Source: CAYLRY01 sp964386535 (GTDB lineage Bacteria; Chloroflexota; Dehalococcoidia; Dehalococcoidales; UBA3254). From it: DNA of 46,391 nt. The notes beneath the pieces are model-generated. The model was not told the origin of the DNA. It made no database searches and saw only the letters and a list, made by a program, of their open reading frames with translations. Below, one piece after another: positions 15,309 to 25,500 of this stretch. The position numbers were made by a program, and so were the translations under genes. The DNA lies in NCBI GenBank assembly GCA_964386535.1, contig CAYLRY010000022.1, positions 1-46,391 on the forward strand, given 5' to 3'. Position 1 is the stretch's first letter; each line of letters opens with the position of its first letter.

Positions 15309-17069
15309 ATGAAAGAGAATATTTCACTGATATGTTTTAATCCCCAGGGAACTGTGGAAACTACACCGCCCGTGGGTCTCAGCAACCCGCGGTTGAAAGA
15401 CCTGGCCGGTAAAACAATAGGTATTTTCTGGGACGGCAAGAAAGGCGGCGATAATTTCTGTATAGCCGTGGAAGAACTACTAAAGGAAAGGTATCCTACA
15501 GCGATCACCCGGCGCCTGGCCTGGGGTGATATAAACGCTGCTGAAAAAGCACAGAGTGAGGTGGATGCTTTTATTTACGGCGTGGGCGATTCAGGGATGG
15601 GCGGATGGGGACAGTGTCTCCAGGTTATTGCCCTGGAAAAACTGGGTAAACCCGGTCTTTTCGTGGTGGGTGATAATGCCATACATACCGCCAGAATGTC
15701 AGCGCGGGACTCAGGTATGCCGGCGCTGCGCATTGTCAGCCTCCCTTCTATAGATTATTACCCCAACCGCGCCACTGCGGCAGGACTCAGGCCGGTGGTG
15801 GAGGCTCATTTTGATCAAATTATTGAGGCCTTGACCAGTCCTTTGACAGCAGAGGAAAAAAACCCAGCTTTAACCCCACAGAAGGCATATCCTGAAAAAG
15901 TTGAGTTCAGGGCAGAAAGCTATGAGTCTGCCCTGGAACAATTCAACCGGATTTACCTGCAAAACCACTGGGGGGACGGCCTGCCTCTGATACCTCCCAC
16001 CGAGATAGCCGTCAAACAGATGCTCAAGGGAACCAGCCGTTATCCACAGGAGAGAATAGGGCGGGTACCCTTCCGCAACGGCCTGGTCACAGTAGAGAAG
16101 GTGGCGATCAACGCAGTTATGGCCGGCGCCAGACCTGAATACCTGCCGGTAATATTATCCGCCGTAGAATGCCTGACGGAAGAGGGCTCTTTCTCTCATA
16201 TGATGAGTTCAGAAGGTTCTTTTTCGTTAATAATTATGGTCAGCGGGCCTATCGGCAGAGAGATCAATATGAATTCCGGGGTTGGGCTTTTAGGTCACGG
16301 CTGGCAGGCCAACAACACTATAGGACGCGCTGTGCGATTGTGTATGATCAACCTGGGCCATCTGTGGCCGGGGGAGATAGATATGGCGCTGATTGGTAGA
16401 CCTTCTTCACACACCTTTTACACCTTTGCTGAAAATATGGAGCAAAGCCCCTGGGAGTCCTTCAACGAAGGTCTGGGATACCGGAGGGAAGATAGCTGTG
16501 TGACGCTTACCACAGTAGGGGGAGCCAGCGGGATGGGTCTCAGAATCTACGGAGGAGGAGTGGTTGAACCCTGGGATGTAAAAGAGGTGCTGCAAAGCCT
16601 GGTGATGGAGGTTGCCAGGGACCGCTCAATATTTGCTGCCTATAAATTGGGAGTGGCCAATCCTATGGCCCATTTCCGCAAACATTTTATAGTGATTCAT
16701 CCCGAGCTGGCCATCATGCTCAAACGAGGCGGTTATACTACCAAACGCAGTCTGCGTGATTATCTGTATGAGAGCAGCCGGGTGCCATTCGATAAGCTCA
16801 GAGATGATGAAATCAAGGGTATACAGGAGAGGATGAACACTCGTCCAGGCGGCAGTTTCTTTGCACAGGACGCTGTAGCCAAAAGCCAGCTACCGCTCTT
16901 TAAGGAAGGCCTCAAGCCGGGCGGCAGTGTTCCCGTGGTAGATCCGGATGACATTCATATCGTGGTCTCAGGAAGCATTCCGGGATACTCATTTGGCATG
17001 TCCTATTTCCGCTCAGCGCATAAGACCAAACTGATAAAAGGAGCGACCCTGACGGAGGCAGGCAGGTAA
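15309..17069 (+). CDS. UGSC-like domain fused to a conserved domain of unknown function
   Basis: A 586-residue protein. The N-terminal part (about 1-185) resembles the UGSC family, Rossmann-like proteins named for a U/C-G-S-C redox motif: it has the KTIGIFWDGKKGGDNF opening, the GVGD turn at 91-94, and a LEKLGKPGLFVV strand. Here the motif reads S95-G96-M97-G98, so both selenocysteine/cysteine positions are gone. The second part (about 205-560) starts with NHWGDGLPLIPPTE and contains a KVAINAVMAG segment and a long run of glycine-rich turns; I recognise it as a conserved domain of unknown function seen with or beside UGSC proteins. No signal peptide or membrane segment is seen. The ATG follows GAGGCAGGAATTGAC. 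It is a stand-alone unit ending in a terminator. A thiol-redox role is unlikely for this copy. Confidence 0.65.
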   Translation: MKENISLICFNPQGTVETTPPVGLSNPRLKDLAGKTIGIFWDGKKGGDNFCIAVEELLKERYPTAITRRLAWGDINAAEKAQSEVDAFIYGVGDSGMGGWGQCLQVIALEKLGKPGLFVVGDNAIHTARMSARDSGMPALRIVSLPSIDYYPNRATAAGLRPVVEAHFDQIIEALTSPLTAEEKNPALTPQKAYPEKVEFRAESYESALEQFNRIYLQNHWGDGLPLIPPTEIAVKQMLKGTSRYPQERIGRVPFRNGLVTVEKVAINAVMAGARPEYLPVILSAVECLTEEGSFSHMMSSEGSFSLIIMVSGPIGREINMNSGVGLLGHGWQANNTIGRAVRLCMINLGHLWPGEIDMALIGRPSSHTFYTFAENMEQSPWESFNEGLGYRREDSCVTLTTVGGASGMGLRIYGGGVVEPWDVKEVLQSLVMEVARDRSIFAAYKLGVANPMAHFRKHFIVIHPELAIMLKRGGYTTKRSLRDYLYESSRVPFDKLRDDEIKGIQERMNTRPGGSFFAQDAVAKSQLPLFKEGLKPGGSVPVVDPDDIHIVVSGSIPGYSFGMSYFRSAHKTKLIKGATLTEAGR

Positions 17070-17105
17070 AAATCCACAATAAACAAATTCGCCCATAAAT
17101 AAGCC

Positions 17106-17151
17106 AATAGCCAAACATTCCGCTTTCAGAAGTGTCTGGCTATTTTTTTGT
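17106..17151 (+). terminator. Terminator after the UGSC-like gene
   Basis: AATAGCCA (17106-17113) pairs with TGGCTATT (17137-17144) and runs straight into seven Ts. The 23-base interior contains a further small ACATTC/GAAGTGT pairing. Confidence 0.7.
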
Positions 17152-17310
17152 GAGGAGTTTTCCTTGTTAAATAAGAGCTTAAGTATCAGTCAAGAATAAA
17201 AGCTTTTTTCCCGTCACACCAGCGTATGCCGGTATCTGTCCGTTCCCATTTCCCGGCCAGCCTCCCGCTCAAGGCGGCCGGCAGATCCGAGCATGGGGTC
17301 TGGGGTAGTA

Positions 17311-18024
17311 TTAACCGCCGATTTTGAACTTTAAACCGGCGTTAATTTTTTCTTCGCTGGTCTTTTTTCCGGTGACTGGATGCCTGTAATGGAAGGGGAA
17401 AATGTAGCCGGAAGGATACCTGGCGCTGGCGCCTTTTGTCACTACGTCTGGCAAGCTGCCCTGTATTTTAAAATTGGGGTCTACGGCGGCCTGTCGTTCA
17501 GGTTTCACAAATCCTTTTCCAGGTGTGGAGACGTAATTGACGCGCCAGGCCAGTTTTAGTATCTTCCATATCCCATTTTCCTTGATATATTGCATCTCAT
17601 AAGTGCCACTGTGAAGCGATTCGGTTACACCGCCTCCCTGCGGGCTGGCGATAGGTCCATAGCCGTACCACCTGCCCTTAGCAGTCTTACCATCCGGAGC
17701 CACATGAATGATAGGGGATAGCTGCATAATCTGGTGCAAAAACTCAGGATCGTAGTCTTTATGATGTCCGAAATACCTTTTTACTCCCTCTTTGCCTTTC
17801 CAGATGCCCATGGGGTAGAAATCGCATTCTACCTCCGGGCTATCGGAAAAACAGTCTATTACCTCCTGATACATCCAGTGTTCCAGATAAAAACCGTAAG
17901 CCCTCTGTAACTTCATAATTTCCTCTATATCCAGTAAAACCTGCAAGGCCTTGATTTGATCACCCAGAGTTTTAACCTGATTCTCCAGATCTTTAATTCT
18001 TGTCTCCAGTATCTGATCTACCAC
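17311..18024 (-). CDS. NTF2-like (SnoaL-type) protein with N-terminal coiled coil
   Basis: A 237-residue protein. Residues 4-32 form a heptad-rich helix (L, I, L, V, L positions) consistent with a short coiled coil. The following 130 residues match the SnoaL/nuclear-transport-factor-2 fold: EEIMKLQRAYGFYLEHW, then a GIWKGKEGVKRYF helix, a HQIMQLSPIIHV strand and an ENGIWKILKLAWRVNY ending. Many such proteins are small-molecule dehydratases or isomerases, but others only bind ligands; no catalytic residues can be assigned. The start is taken as GTG at 18024 because AGGAGG stands six bases before it; ATG codons further upstream lack a ribosome site and would add an unrelated 35-residue tail. 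The C-terminal 60 residues (FVKPERQAA...) are not part of the standard domain. Confidence 0.7.
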   Translation of the reverse strand: MVDQILETRIKDLENQVKTLGDQIKALQVLLDIEEIMKLQRAYGFYLEHWMYQEVIDCFSDSPEVECDFYPMGIWKGKEGVKRYFGHHKDYDPEFLHQIMQLSPIIHVAPDGKTAKGRWYGYGPIASPQGGGVTESLHSGTYEMQYIKENGIWKILKLAWRVNYVSTPGKGFVKPERQAAVDPNFKIQGSLPDVVTKGASARYPSGYIFPFHYRHPVTGKKTSEEKINAGLKFKIGG

Positions 18025-18238
18025 GGCGGTCCTCCTTTTAATTACTCCGTATTGATATTCATAAGATGATAATTTTCCCATAATATAGCATAAATTGAAT
18101 AAGGGCTGCCAGGCATCGAGCATTTTCATCCTTCATGGAGGTGACCACAGGCCGGAACGGACCATTCTAATGAAAGTGCATAATATCGATTTGATTCTTT
18201 TGATGGCGGATCAGGGTTCTGTTTTAACAGGTACCCGT

Positions 18239-18799
18239 CTATGATTGGACTTTTCCGGTTAGTTTTTGAAGAGCCAATACATAGGCTTCATAGGTCCCTT
18301 TATCAAAAAGAACAAAAACTACCCTCTTGATTGAGACTGCTTCGGACTTGAGAAAATTAAAAACAGTTTTAAGGGCTACTTCAGCAGCCTGATCTACGGG
18401 ATAGCCATAAGCGCCTGTGCTGATGGAGGGAAAGGAAAGGCCGCTCAGGTTATTTTTTTCAGCCAGCCTCAGACTTTCCCTGTAAGCGCTGGCCAGGGTT
18501 TCAGCTTCCTGACTTTTCCCACCGTACCATACCGGTCCAACGGTGTGAATTACATATCTGGCCGGCAGGCGGCCTCCAGTAGTAATCACTGCCTTGCCGG
18601 CGGGCAATCTGCCCTGTCTGGCCACGATTTGCCGGCATTCCTCCAGGATTTGCGTTCCGCCTGCCCTGTGTATGGCGCCGTCTACACCCCCTCCACCCAT
18701 AAGACTGGAATTGGCGGCATTTACTATAGCATCTGTGTCCTGTCTGGTGATATCGCCCTGTATTAAAGATAGGTTTGACTGGTTTACCATTACTTCCAT
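18239..18799 (-). CDS. Macrodomain protein, O-acetyl-ADP-ribose deacetylase type
   Basis: A 186-residue MacroD-type protein that binds ADP-ribose and usually removes O-acetyl or protein-linked ADP-ribose. Diagnostic motifs are all present: GDIT at the first strand, DAIVNAANSSLMGGGGVDGAIHRAGG as the ADP-ribose loop (shown in the family consensus as NAAN...GGGGVDGAIH), AVITTGGRLPARYVIHTVGP, and the second loop SISTGAYGYP. The start is the ATG at 18799 after AGAGGTGAG rather than the ATG five codons earlier. It is transcribed away from the flavodoxin gene, leaving about 200 bases for both promoters. Full length for the family. Confidence 0.93.
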   Translation of the reverse strand: MEVMVNQSNLSLIQGDITRQDTDAIVNAANSSLMGGGGVDGAIHRAGGTQILEECRQIVARQGRLPAGKAVITTGGRLPARYVIHTVGPVWYGGKSQEAETLASAYRESLRLAEKNNLSGLSFPSISTGAYGYPVDQAAEVALKTVFNFLKSEAVSIKRVVFVLFDKGTYEAYVLALQKLTGKVQS

Positions 18800-19009
18800 A
18801 TTCTCACCTCTCATTCAAAGCAATTTTCCATTATCATTAATTTTATCATTTCAGGTAGTAAAAAATCAGAAGGCATGGAAAGAATACGTTATAATAAAAA
18901 CAATAGGATATTAATCCGGAGGTGAAGCAGCCGGCATGGGCCTTTTGGATTTAAAATGGATCCGGAAAATTTGGTTTTACATAATAATTTATCATTAAAG
19001 GAGATCAAA

Positions 19010-19453
19010 ATGCCCAAAGCTATTATAATCTATGAGACCAGAAGCGGGACTACTAAAACCATGGCTGATATTCTTCAGGAAAGCATGAAACAGTCCGGAG
19101 TAGAAACCATAGTGAAAAGGATTAACGATGTAGATGTAGCTGAACTGGCTGATTATGACGGGGTGGTAATTGGGGCGCCCACCTACCACAAAGATATCAT
19201 TCCTACCATGAAAACGTTTCTTTTTAAACTGGAGCAGGCAGAGCTTAAGGACAAGCCAGGGGCAGCCTTCGGCGGCTGGGGATGGAGCGGTGAATCAGTG
19301 GAAATGATAAGCGAGACTATGAAGCATATCTACGGAATGGACGTGCTGGAGCCCGAAGCCAAGTTGATAGGCACTACCAAAGGACCTGGAACATCAATAT
19401 TCAGAAACTTCGGTAAAACCATTGCGGAGAAAATCAAGGCAAAAGGTAAATAG
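19010..19453 (+). CDS. Flavodoxin-like protein
   Basis: A 147-residue single-domain FMN protein. The phosphate-binding loop is YETRSGTTKTMA, the second FMN loop GAPTYHKDIIP, and the third FGGWGWSGE, which matches the flavodoxin domain of FprA/rubredoxin-oxygen oxidoreductase type proteins more than classical flavodoxins. It should act as a one- or two-electron carrier. The ATG at 19010 follows AAAGGAGA; an upstream in-frame ATG at 18956 would add an 18-residue tail without a ribosome site. It stands alone and ends at a shared terminator. Confidence 0.87.
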   Translation: MPKAIIIYETRSGTTKTMADILQESMKQSGVETIVKRINDVDVAELADYDGVVIGAPTYHKDIIPTMKTFLFKLEQAELKDKPGAAFGGWGWSGESVEMISETMKHIYGMDVLEPEAKLIGTTKGPGTSIFRNFGKTIAEKIKAKGK

Positions 19454-19522
19454 AAACTAGTTTGGGGAGGTGAAGGCTGGTTGCCTTAATATGAACTAAA
19501 CTAACAATTATAAAAAACTAAA

Positions 19523-19559
19523 GGGACGGTCCTCCGTATCTTAAGACCGTCCCCTTTTT
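19523..19559. terminator. Bidirectional terminator between flavodoxin and giant-protein genes
   Basis: GGGACGGTC (19523-19531) pairs with GACCGTCCC (19545-19553) and is followed by C and five Ts on the plus strand; A-rich sequence on the other side serves the convergent minus-strand gene. Confidence 0.8.
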
Positions 19560-19573
19560 AAAGCTGCCCGGAT

Positions 19574-22500
19574 TTATTTTAATGTAGCATTACGGCGTCT
19601 CACCAGTATCATTATAACCGCAAGGACTGCAAGAATAACAGCGATAATAATGATAATTATTGCCCCGTTAAAAGGTGTTGAATTCTTTACAATCTCAACA
19701 GGAGATTGAAACGTGGAGGTGGAAGTTAAAGGCAAGGCTCGAGTCTCTGATGAAGGGGTCTCTGATGAAGGGGGCTCTAATGCAGGGGGCTCTAATGTAT
19801 TAGAAGCTTTAGACGAAACAATGGGTACTGGTGTTGCCGAAGAATCCGGTGAGACGAGAATTTGGGGATAATTTACCGTGCTGTTAGAAACAGACAGGCT
19901 GGGTACCGGCGAGGTTATAAAAATGTCGGCAGATACCAGATTTGAATATTCTACTGCTTCCCCTTCAATCTGCTTTCCAGCCAGGGCGTAGAGACTGAAG
20001 TGATCCACGTCAGACCAGACAAAGCCTTCATATGGCTTGTCATACGGCTGGACATTCACCGTCTCCACGCCAGTACTATTGACACCGTCGAGACTACTGA
20101 GCTTTTCCCATTGACCTGAAGCTGTATTCCAGCGGTAGAGACACAAGCTATTTTCATTGATATCGCCGATGTCGTGGTTGTCGCCATCCCAGTTCCGGTC
20201 CAACTCGGAAGCCGTATAATAAATTCGGAACTGAGCTTTCTCGATGTTGTCCACCGGAGGTTTTACGCTGTCATCCTGCACATTCTCGCTGACACGTATA
20301 TCCATGTACTTGCCCACCGCCAGTTCGTCCTCCGCCAGGCCGGTGTTAATACCCAGAGGCGGTATATTCAAAGGCAGGGGATTGCCTGCATTATGCCGGG
20401 TTATTTTAAGAGACGGCGTCACTATGCGTATCAAATCTACTTCTACCAGATAAAAGTCAATCTCCTTGATTGCCTCCAGAAAAAAAGACTGCCTGGCTTC
20501 CGGATAGATGAGCGAAACACTATTCTCCGTGATCTTATATCTTAATCCCTTGATCTTTGCCAGGATCCTCCAGTGGTCGGAATGATAAGGACGGCTTAAC
20601 ATGATTACCATTTTGTTGTATGGCCAGATATTTATCCCGGTGGCAAACCGTTTATAGTCAGACTCCAGCATCTTTTGTCGGATATCCTCAGTCAGCAGGT
20701 CATAGGCAATACGGCTGGCCGTACCCAGCTTTTTTCCATCAGGATAGCCCAGAATAACCAGGTAAGGCTTCTCATTATATTTATTATTCTGGAATTCGGG
20801 ATCATCCAGTGTGCCGCTGATAACCTCTGTATACTGGCTTAAACCATTAATGAACTCATGGTAATCGTCCTCCTCAGCATCATAAAGCACATATATTTTT
20901 TCCGGGGGAGAGGCGTACGTGTCTGTATCTTCTTTATCTTCTATATCATCATTATCACTATCTCTACTCAAGGGATTGGTGCCGTATTTCATCACTTCCT
21001 CGGAGTCGGTTAGTTCATCTCCATCCGTATCGGCTTTCAAGGGATTAATCCAGAGATCCGGTTCATCAATATCGTTCAGTCCGTCGCCATCAGTATCGAC
21101 GGATCTGGGATGGGTTCGCGCCATGTATTCCTGATGATCGGAAAGACCGTCAGCGTCAGTGTCTGACAGCCATGGATTGCTCGTTACCTTAATAGTATGC
21201 TCACCAGCGGTATCAATATACTTGGCCTCCCATCCGTTGATCTCTATAAAATCGTCTAGATTATCATAATCCGTATCCCAGGAAGCCGGATCGGTGCCAA
21301 ACTGCTTTTCTTCCGCATCACTCAACCCGTCCTCATCGGTGTCCGCCGCCAGGGGGCAGCTGGTAATATGGACAGATTGTCCCTCGTCATCTCCCCGGGT
21401 GATATCCCACCCATTGACCTCCTCGGCGTCATTCAGGCCATCACCATCCGTATCTGCCGAATTCGGGTTAGTTCTTAAAGTCTTTTCGATGCCATCATCC
21501 AGCCCGTCATTATCGATATCCCAATGAGCCGGATTGCTTGCCTCGTGCACTGTATTTTGGCTACCATCAACATCCATAAATACGATATCCCAACCGCTGA
21601 TCTCAAAGAAATCGTTTAATCCATCGCCGTCAGTATCTACACTCCGGGGATTGGTCAGGTTGTACTCCCGGTCATCGGTCAGTCCGTCACCATCGGTATC
21701 TTTCAGCCAGGGGTCGCTGGTTTCCAGAATGTTATTGACGCCTCCGGCATATCTAATGTTGATTTTCCATCCGTCGGTCTCTACCGCGTCAATAAGGCCA
21801 TCATCATCGCTGTCTTCGAGCGTGGAGGCCGGCAGGGGATCCGTCTGAAAGTCAAGCGGAATGCTCAGCAAAACTGGCGTCTGTAAGCTTAAGGTGCTAG
21901 CATTAACAGCATCATAATCCGATACTCCATCGCCGTCGGTGTCTTTTGACCTTGGGTTAGTCTTTTTCAGGTATTCCTGGTAATCCGTGAGTCCGTCGCC
22001 GTCGCTGTCAACCTGGAGGGGATACGGCCATACATGCTGCGTAAATGGTTGGTTGCGATAAGTCAAGCTAATCTGCCAGCCGCAATTTTCCTCGTAGTCT
22101 GTAAGCCCGTCTCCATCTGTATCCGCATTAGCTGGGTTTGTCCCCAATTGCATCTCCAATCTGTCATTGAGGCCATCCTGGTCAGTATCCGGCAAGTTAG
22201 GATTGGCGCCGAGGTCTACTAAAGAATACGCTTCGAACCCGTCCGGCAATCCGTCGGCATCAGTATCCCACTTTAACTTATCTGTTGATGAATTTACCAG
22301 CTCCAGCTTCCATTTCTGATTATCTGACCCGGTATAGGTGTCCCGGACTATCACATTAGATCTATTGTAGGCCTCTCCGGCAATTGTAAGCACCATACCT
22401 CTTTTGTTGATGATTCTATAATAACCATTTTGAGTAGATTCCAGATACCATTTATGATTGTTATTATCAGCATAAGAGCTGACCGATACATTTGCCTCAG

Positions 22501-25500
22501 GATATCTAATCCGGAATTTCGAACGTTCAGTGATTTTATCCCCATTGGCCGTTAACATGGCATTCCCGGGATCGTCATAGACATAATTCCCGGTATAAGC
22601 TTTTAGGGCTATATAATCGTAATTATTTTCATAAAAATGGGTGATGCTGAACTGTTCATTATTTCCGATACTATCCGCTTCAGCGAACAAATAATAAGTT
22701 GTTTGTTCCGTATGGTAGGGTCTAACCGTGGCATATTTCGAGTTGAAGGGCGACTGTAAAGCGACCCTGTTATTGCCCAGGTCTATGATTTTAAATCTGT
22801 AATATTCTGTAATGGGGCCGGAAGCTTTTATATAATGGGTATTCGCTGGGCCGTAGTCCAATGGTACCTTCAGGTAATTACCATCCCAGGTTTCCAAGGC
22901 AATTTCCCCACTTTCATCCTGATCAGCCAGGGCCTTTGCGGTAGAGGATACCGCAACCTGAAAATAACCAGACCAGATGACCTGGAACCTTTCTTTCGCC
23001 TGGATTTCATCTGCTGCTGCTACCAATTCGCCGGGGTAGGCTTGAAGGTCTGCCGAAACGTATTTACCGGTTGAGGCCTTAAGGGCTATATCTCCATTAT
23101 CAAGATACTCTATTGTAAATCCCTCCCTCTCCGGAATAGAGGCAGAGGTAGCCTGTAAAGCATCGTGGTTACCCGTGTCTACAGTGACATATTTCCCGTT
23201 CGCCGTCATTAAGGCGATGCCGTTATCTCCCAGGTGTACTATCTTGAATTTGGTCGTATCAGCCGGAGTATCGGAGGTCGCCTTGAGCTGAAAATCGCCG
23301 TCCATCACCACATACTTTCCATTTGAGGCTGTTAACATAAATTCGCCGGGCTTCATTTCTTTTTTCAGCTTCCACTGCTGGTTGGCCTGTCCTTCATACC
23401 GGCTGATCTCGACATTAGAGCTGGAGGGATTGGCCTGCAAGACCAGGTCTCCGGCCTTGCTGATGATGCGGTAATTTATTTCACCTGCCTGGCCGGTCTC
23501 CACGTTATCATTCAGCCGGTCGCTATCCCGGTCCAGGGAAGCTACGCCCGTCCATTTCAGAAAATCGTCGAGGCTATCCGGCAGGATATCAAAAAATAGT
23601 GTGGTTTTATCGCTTTCGGATGTACCATTGATGGGATCACCACTTTCAGGGTAATGTCCAGCCGTCTTTTTAATGTAAAACGTCTGGTAGTCCACCTGGA
23701 GCCAAACTGTCAGGGGGAGATTGATTACGCCTTTGCTCGGGATGAACCAGACCCCACTATCATAGGTGCGCTCAATCCAGTCATGGTCCAAGTTGATTTC
23801 TCCCTGAACGTAGGTAGTAATGGTAAACTTGCCGGACTGATACACCCCGGGCACATCGTAAAAGTAGTGAGGCGTGATGTAGCTGTCAACAAGCTCATTC
23901 GGATAGCCATGATCGCCTAAGTCTATTTCATCCGCCCTTCCTGAGATACGGCTGGTCAGCTCAAAATAGTCTCCGGCCGTCGGCCCATTGCCTGCATAAT
24001 CCTCCAGGGTATCGCGCATCTCCTGCGAATCCATGGATAATTCAACACAAAGATCATAGGTTACCAATGCATTAATAATCTTTTCCATCACCCAATCTGA
24101 ACCTTTGCCGAAACAGGAAGCTATAATATCAGTAAAAAGGACGGCAAATGCCAGTGCCCAGCCAACGTAGGGTATACAGGCTACTGTTGTAATCATTGCG
24201 TAGTAGATGATTTCCTTGGCGGCATAAATTGCCCCCATTTCCAGGCCGAGTCGGCTAAACCCTTCCTTACCGGCAATATATAAAGATTGACCGATTATGG
24301 TCAGAGCGGTGGCCGCTAGCAGCACTCGCCCGGCGAACTGTAAGGATTTAACGAACTTCCAGCCGGAGAATTTACAGTAATCATTAAAGAATCGCCCAGC
24401 AGATTGTGGTTTATAAGTGCCTTGCGGCGACGGATTGCTAGTTATTGCAGACCTTATAGGGTTAAAATAATTGTTTTCCCATTGGTATCTCCACGCAAAA
24501 TTCAACGCCATCTTTTTCGCTTCTTTGGGAGTAAAACCATATCCCGGTTTAGACCATTCCCTGATATTCGCTAGGTAATCGATTCTACACTGAGGTTCGC
24601 TGATGGCAGACAATGCAAACGATAATGCCCACACGCCCCGCAGCGGAAGCTGAAAGGCGAGCCGGAGATGGGTCAGGATGTCTGATTTTCCGTAGATTGT
24701 CGCCAGCATTTGACTCTTTTCCGGAGCCGGTCTCAGCACTTTTGAATCACCCAGCGCAGTCATGTTGGTCTCGCCTTCACTCAATGTCAGCAGAAGCAGG
24801 GCCACACCGGTCTTCTGGTCCACGTCCCAGTCCCATGACCCCACCTCCGCCAGTATCCCGTCTTCCTCTACCAGTTCCCTGGCGCTGGTGTCATACCAGG
24901 GCAGCTTGAGCGCCTTCAACGTGATCGGCGGTATTCCGGTCAGGTCGAAATCCTGTCGGTTTCCCAGGATGTATGAGTCAGCCACACAGGTATCCATCCC
25001 GGTATTGATGGAGCTGTTGGATATAGCAATGGCGAGGGGCAGTCTTTTACCCGAGGGAAGACTATCAAGGGCGCCGGCGATCATTTCACTAGCTAGTTTC
25101 GCGGTGGCTGCATCGGAATGGGAGAATTGCCGTATGTCTGAACTTACAGTAATGTTATGCTGAGCCAGCACCGCCGCAGCCTGCGTGGCTGTTTGGCTGT
25201 TATTCAGGAACTCGTAGCGGAGCGCCAGGCTGGCTCTCAGCGTCTGGTTCGCATCCTGGCTATAGAAAACTCCTTCTTCGGTACCGTGGTTTTCGGTGAT
25301 AGTGAAACCGGTAAGCATGAATCTCTCCCGGTATCTGGCAAGCGAGCGGGTCTCAGTTTCCACTCCCCAGCCGATAGTGTAAAACCAGGCATAATCACTA
25401 CCTGTATCCCGGGTGGCTGTCATTACTACATCCAGTTTCCTGTCGTTGTTGATATCAGTAACCGTCACCCCACCGTCGATATTGCTGCTTGTCGTTAGCC

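Noticed and set aside
17205..17245. CGTCACACCAGCGTATGCCGGTATC-like segment resembling REP elements
   Set aside because: Only one copy is seen in the window and the stem ACCAGC/GCCGGT has a mismatch, so it cannot be called a repeat from this sequence alone.
18130..18238. Stretch with a TTTTGATGGCGGATCAGGGTT segment faintly like the dispersed repeat
   Set aside because: Similarity covers only about 15 bases and lacks the palindrome and the conserved blocks.
20900..22280. Repeated GTCxGTATC-type DNA blocks on the plus strand
   Set aside because: They are the reverse complement of the DTDGDG codons of the giant protein, not a repeat array; plus-strand frames here are Ser/Pro-rich shadows.
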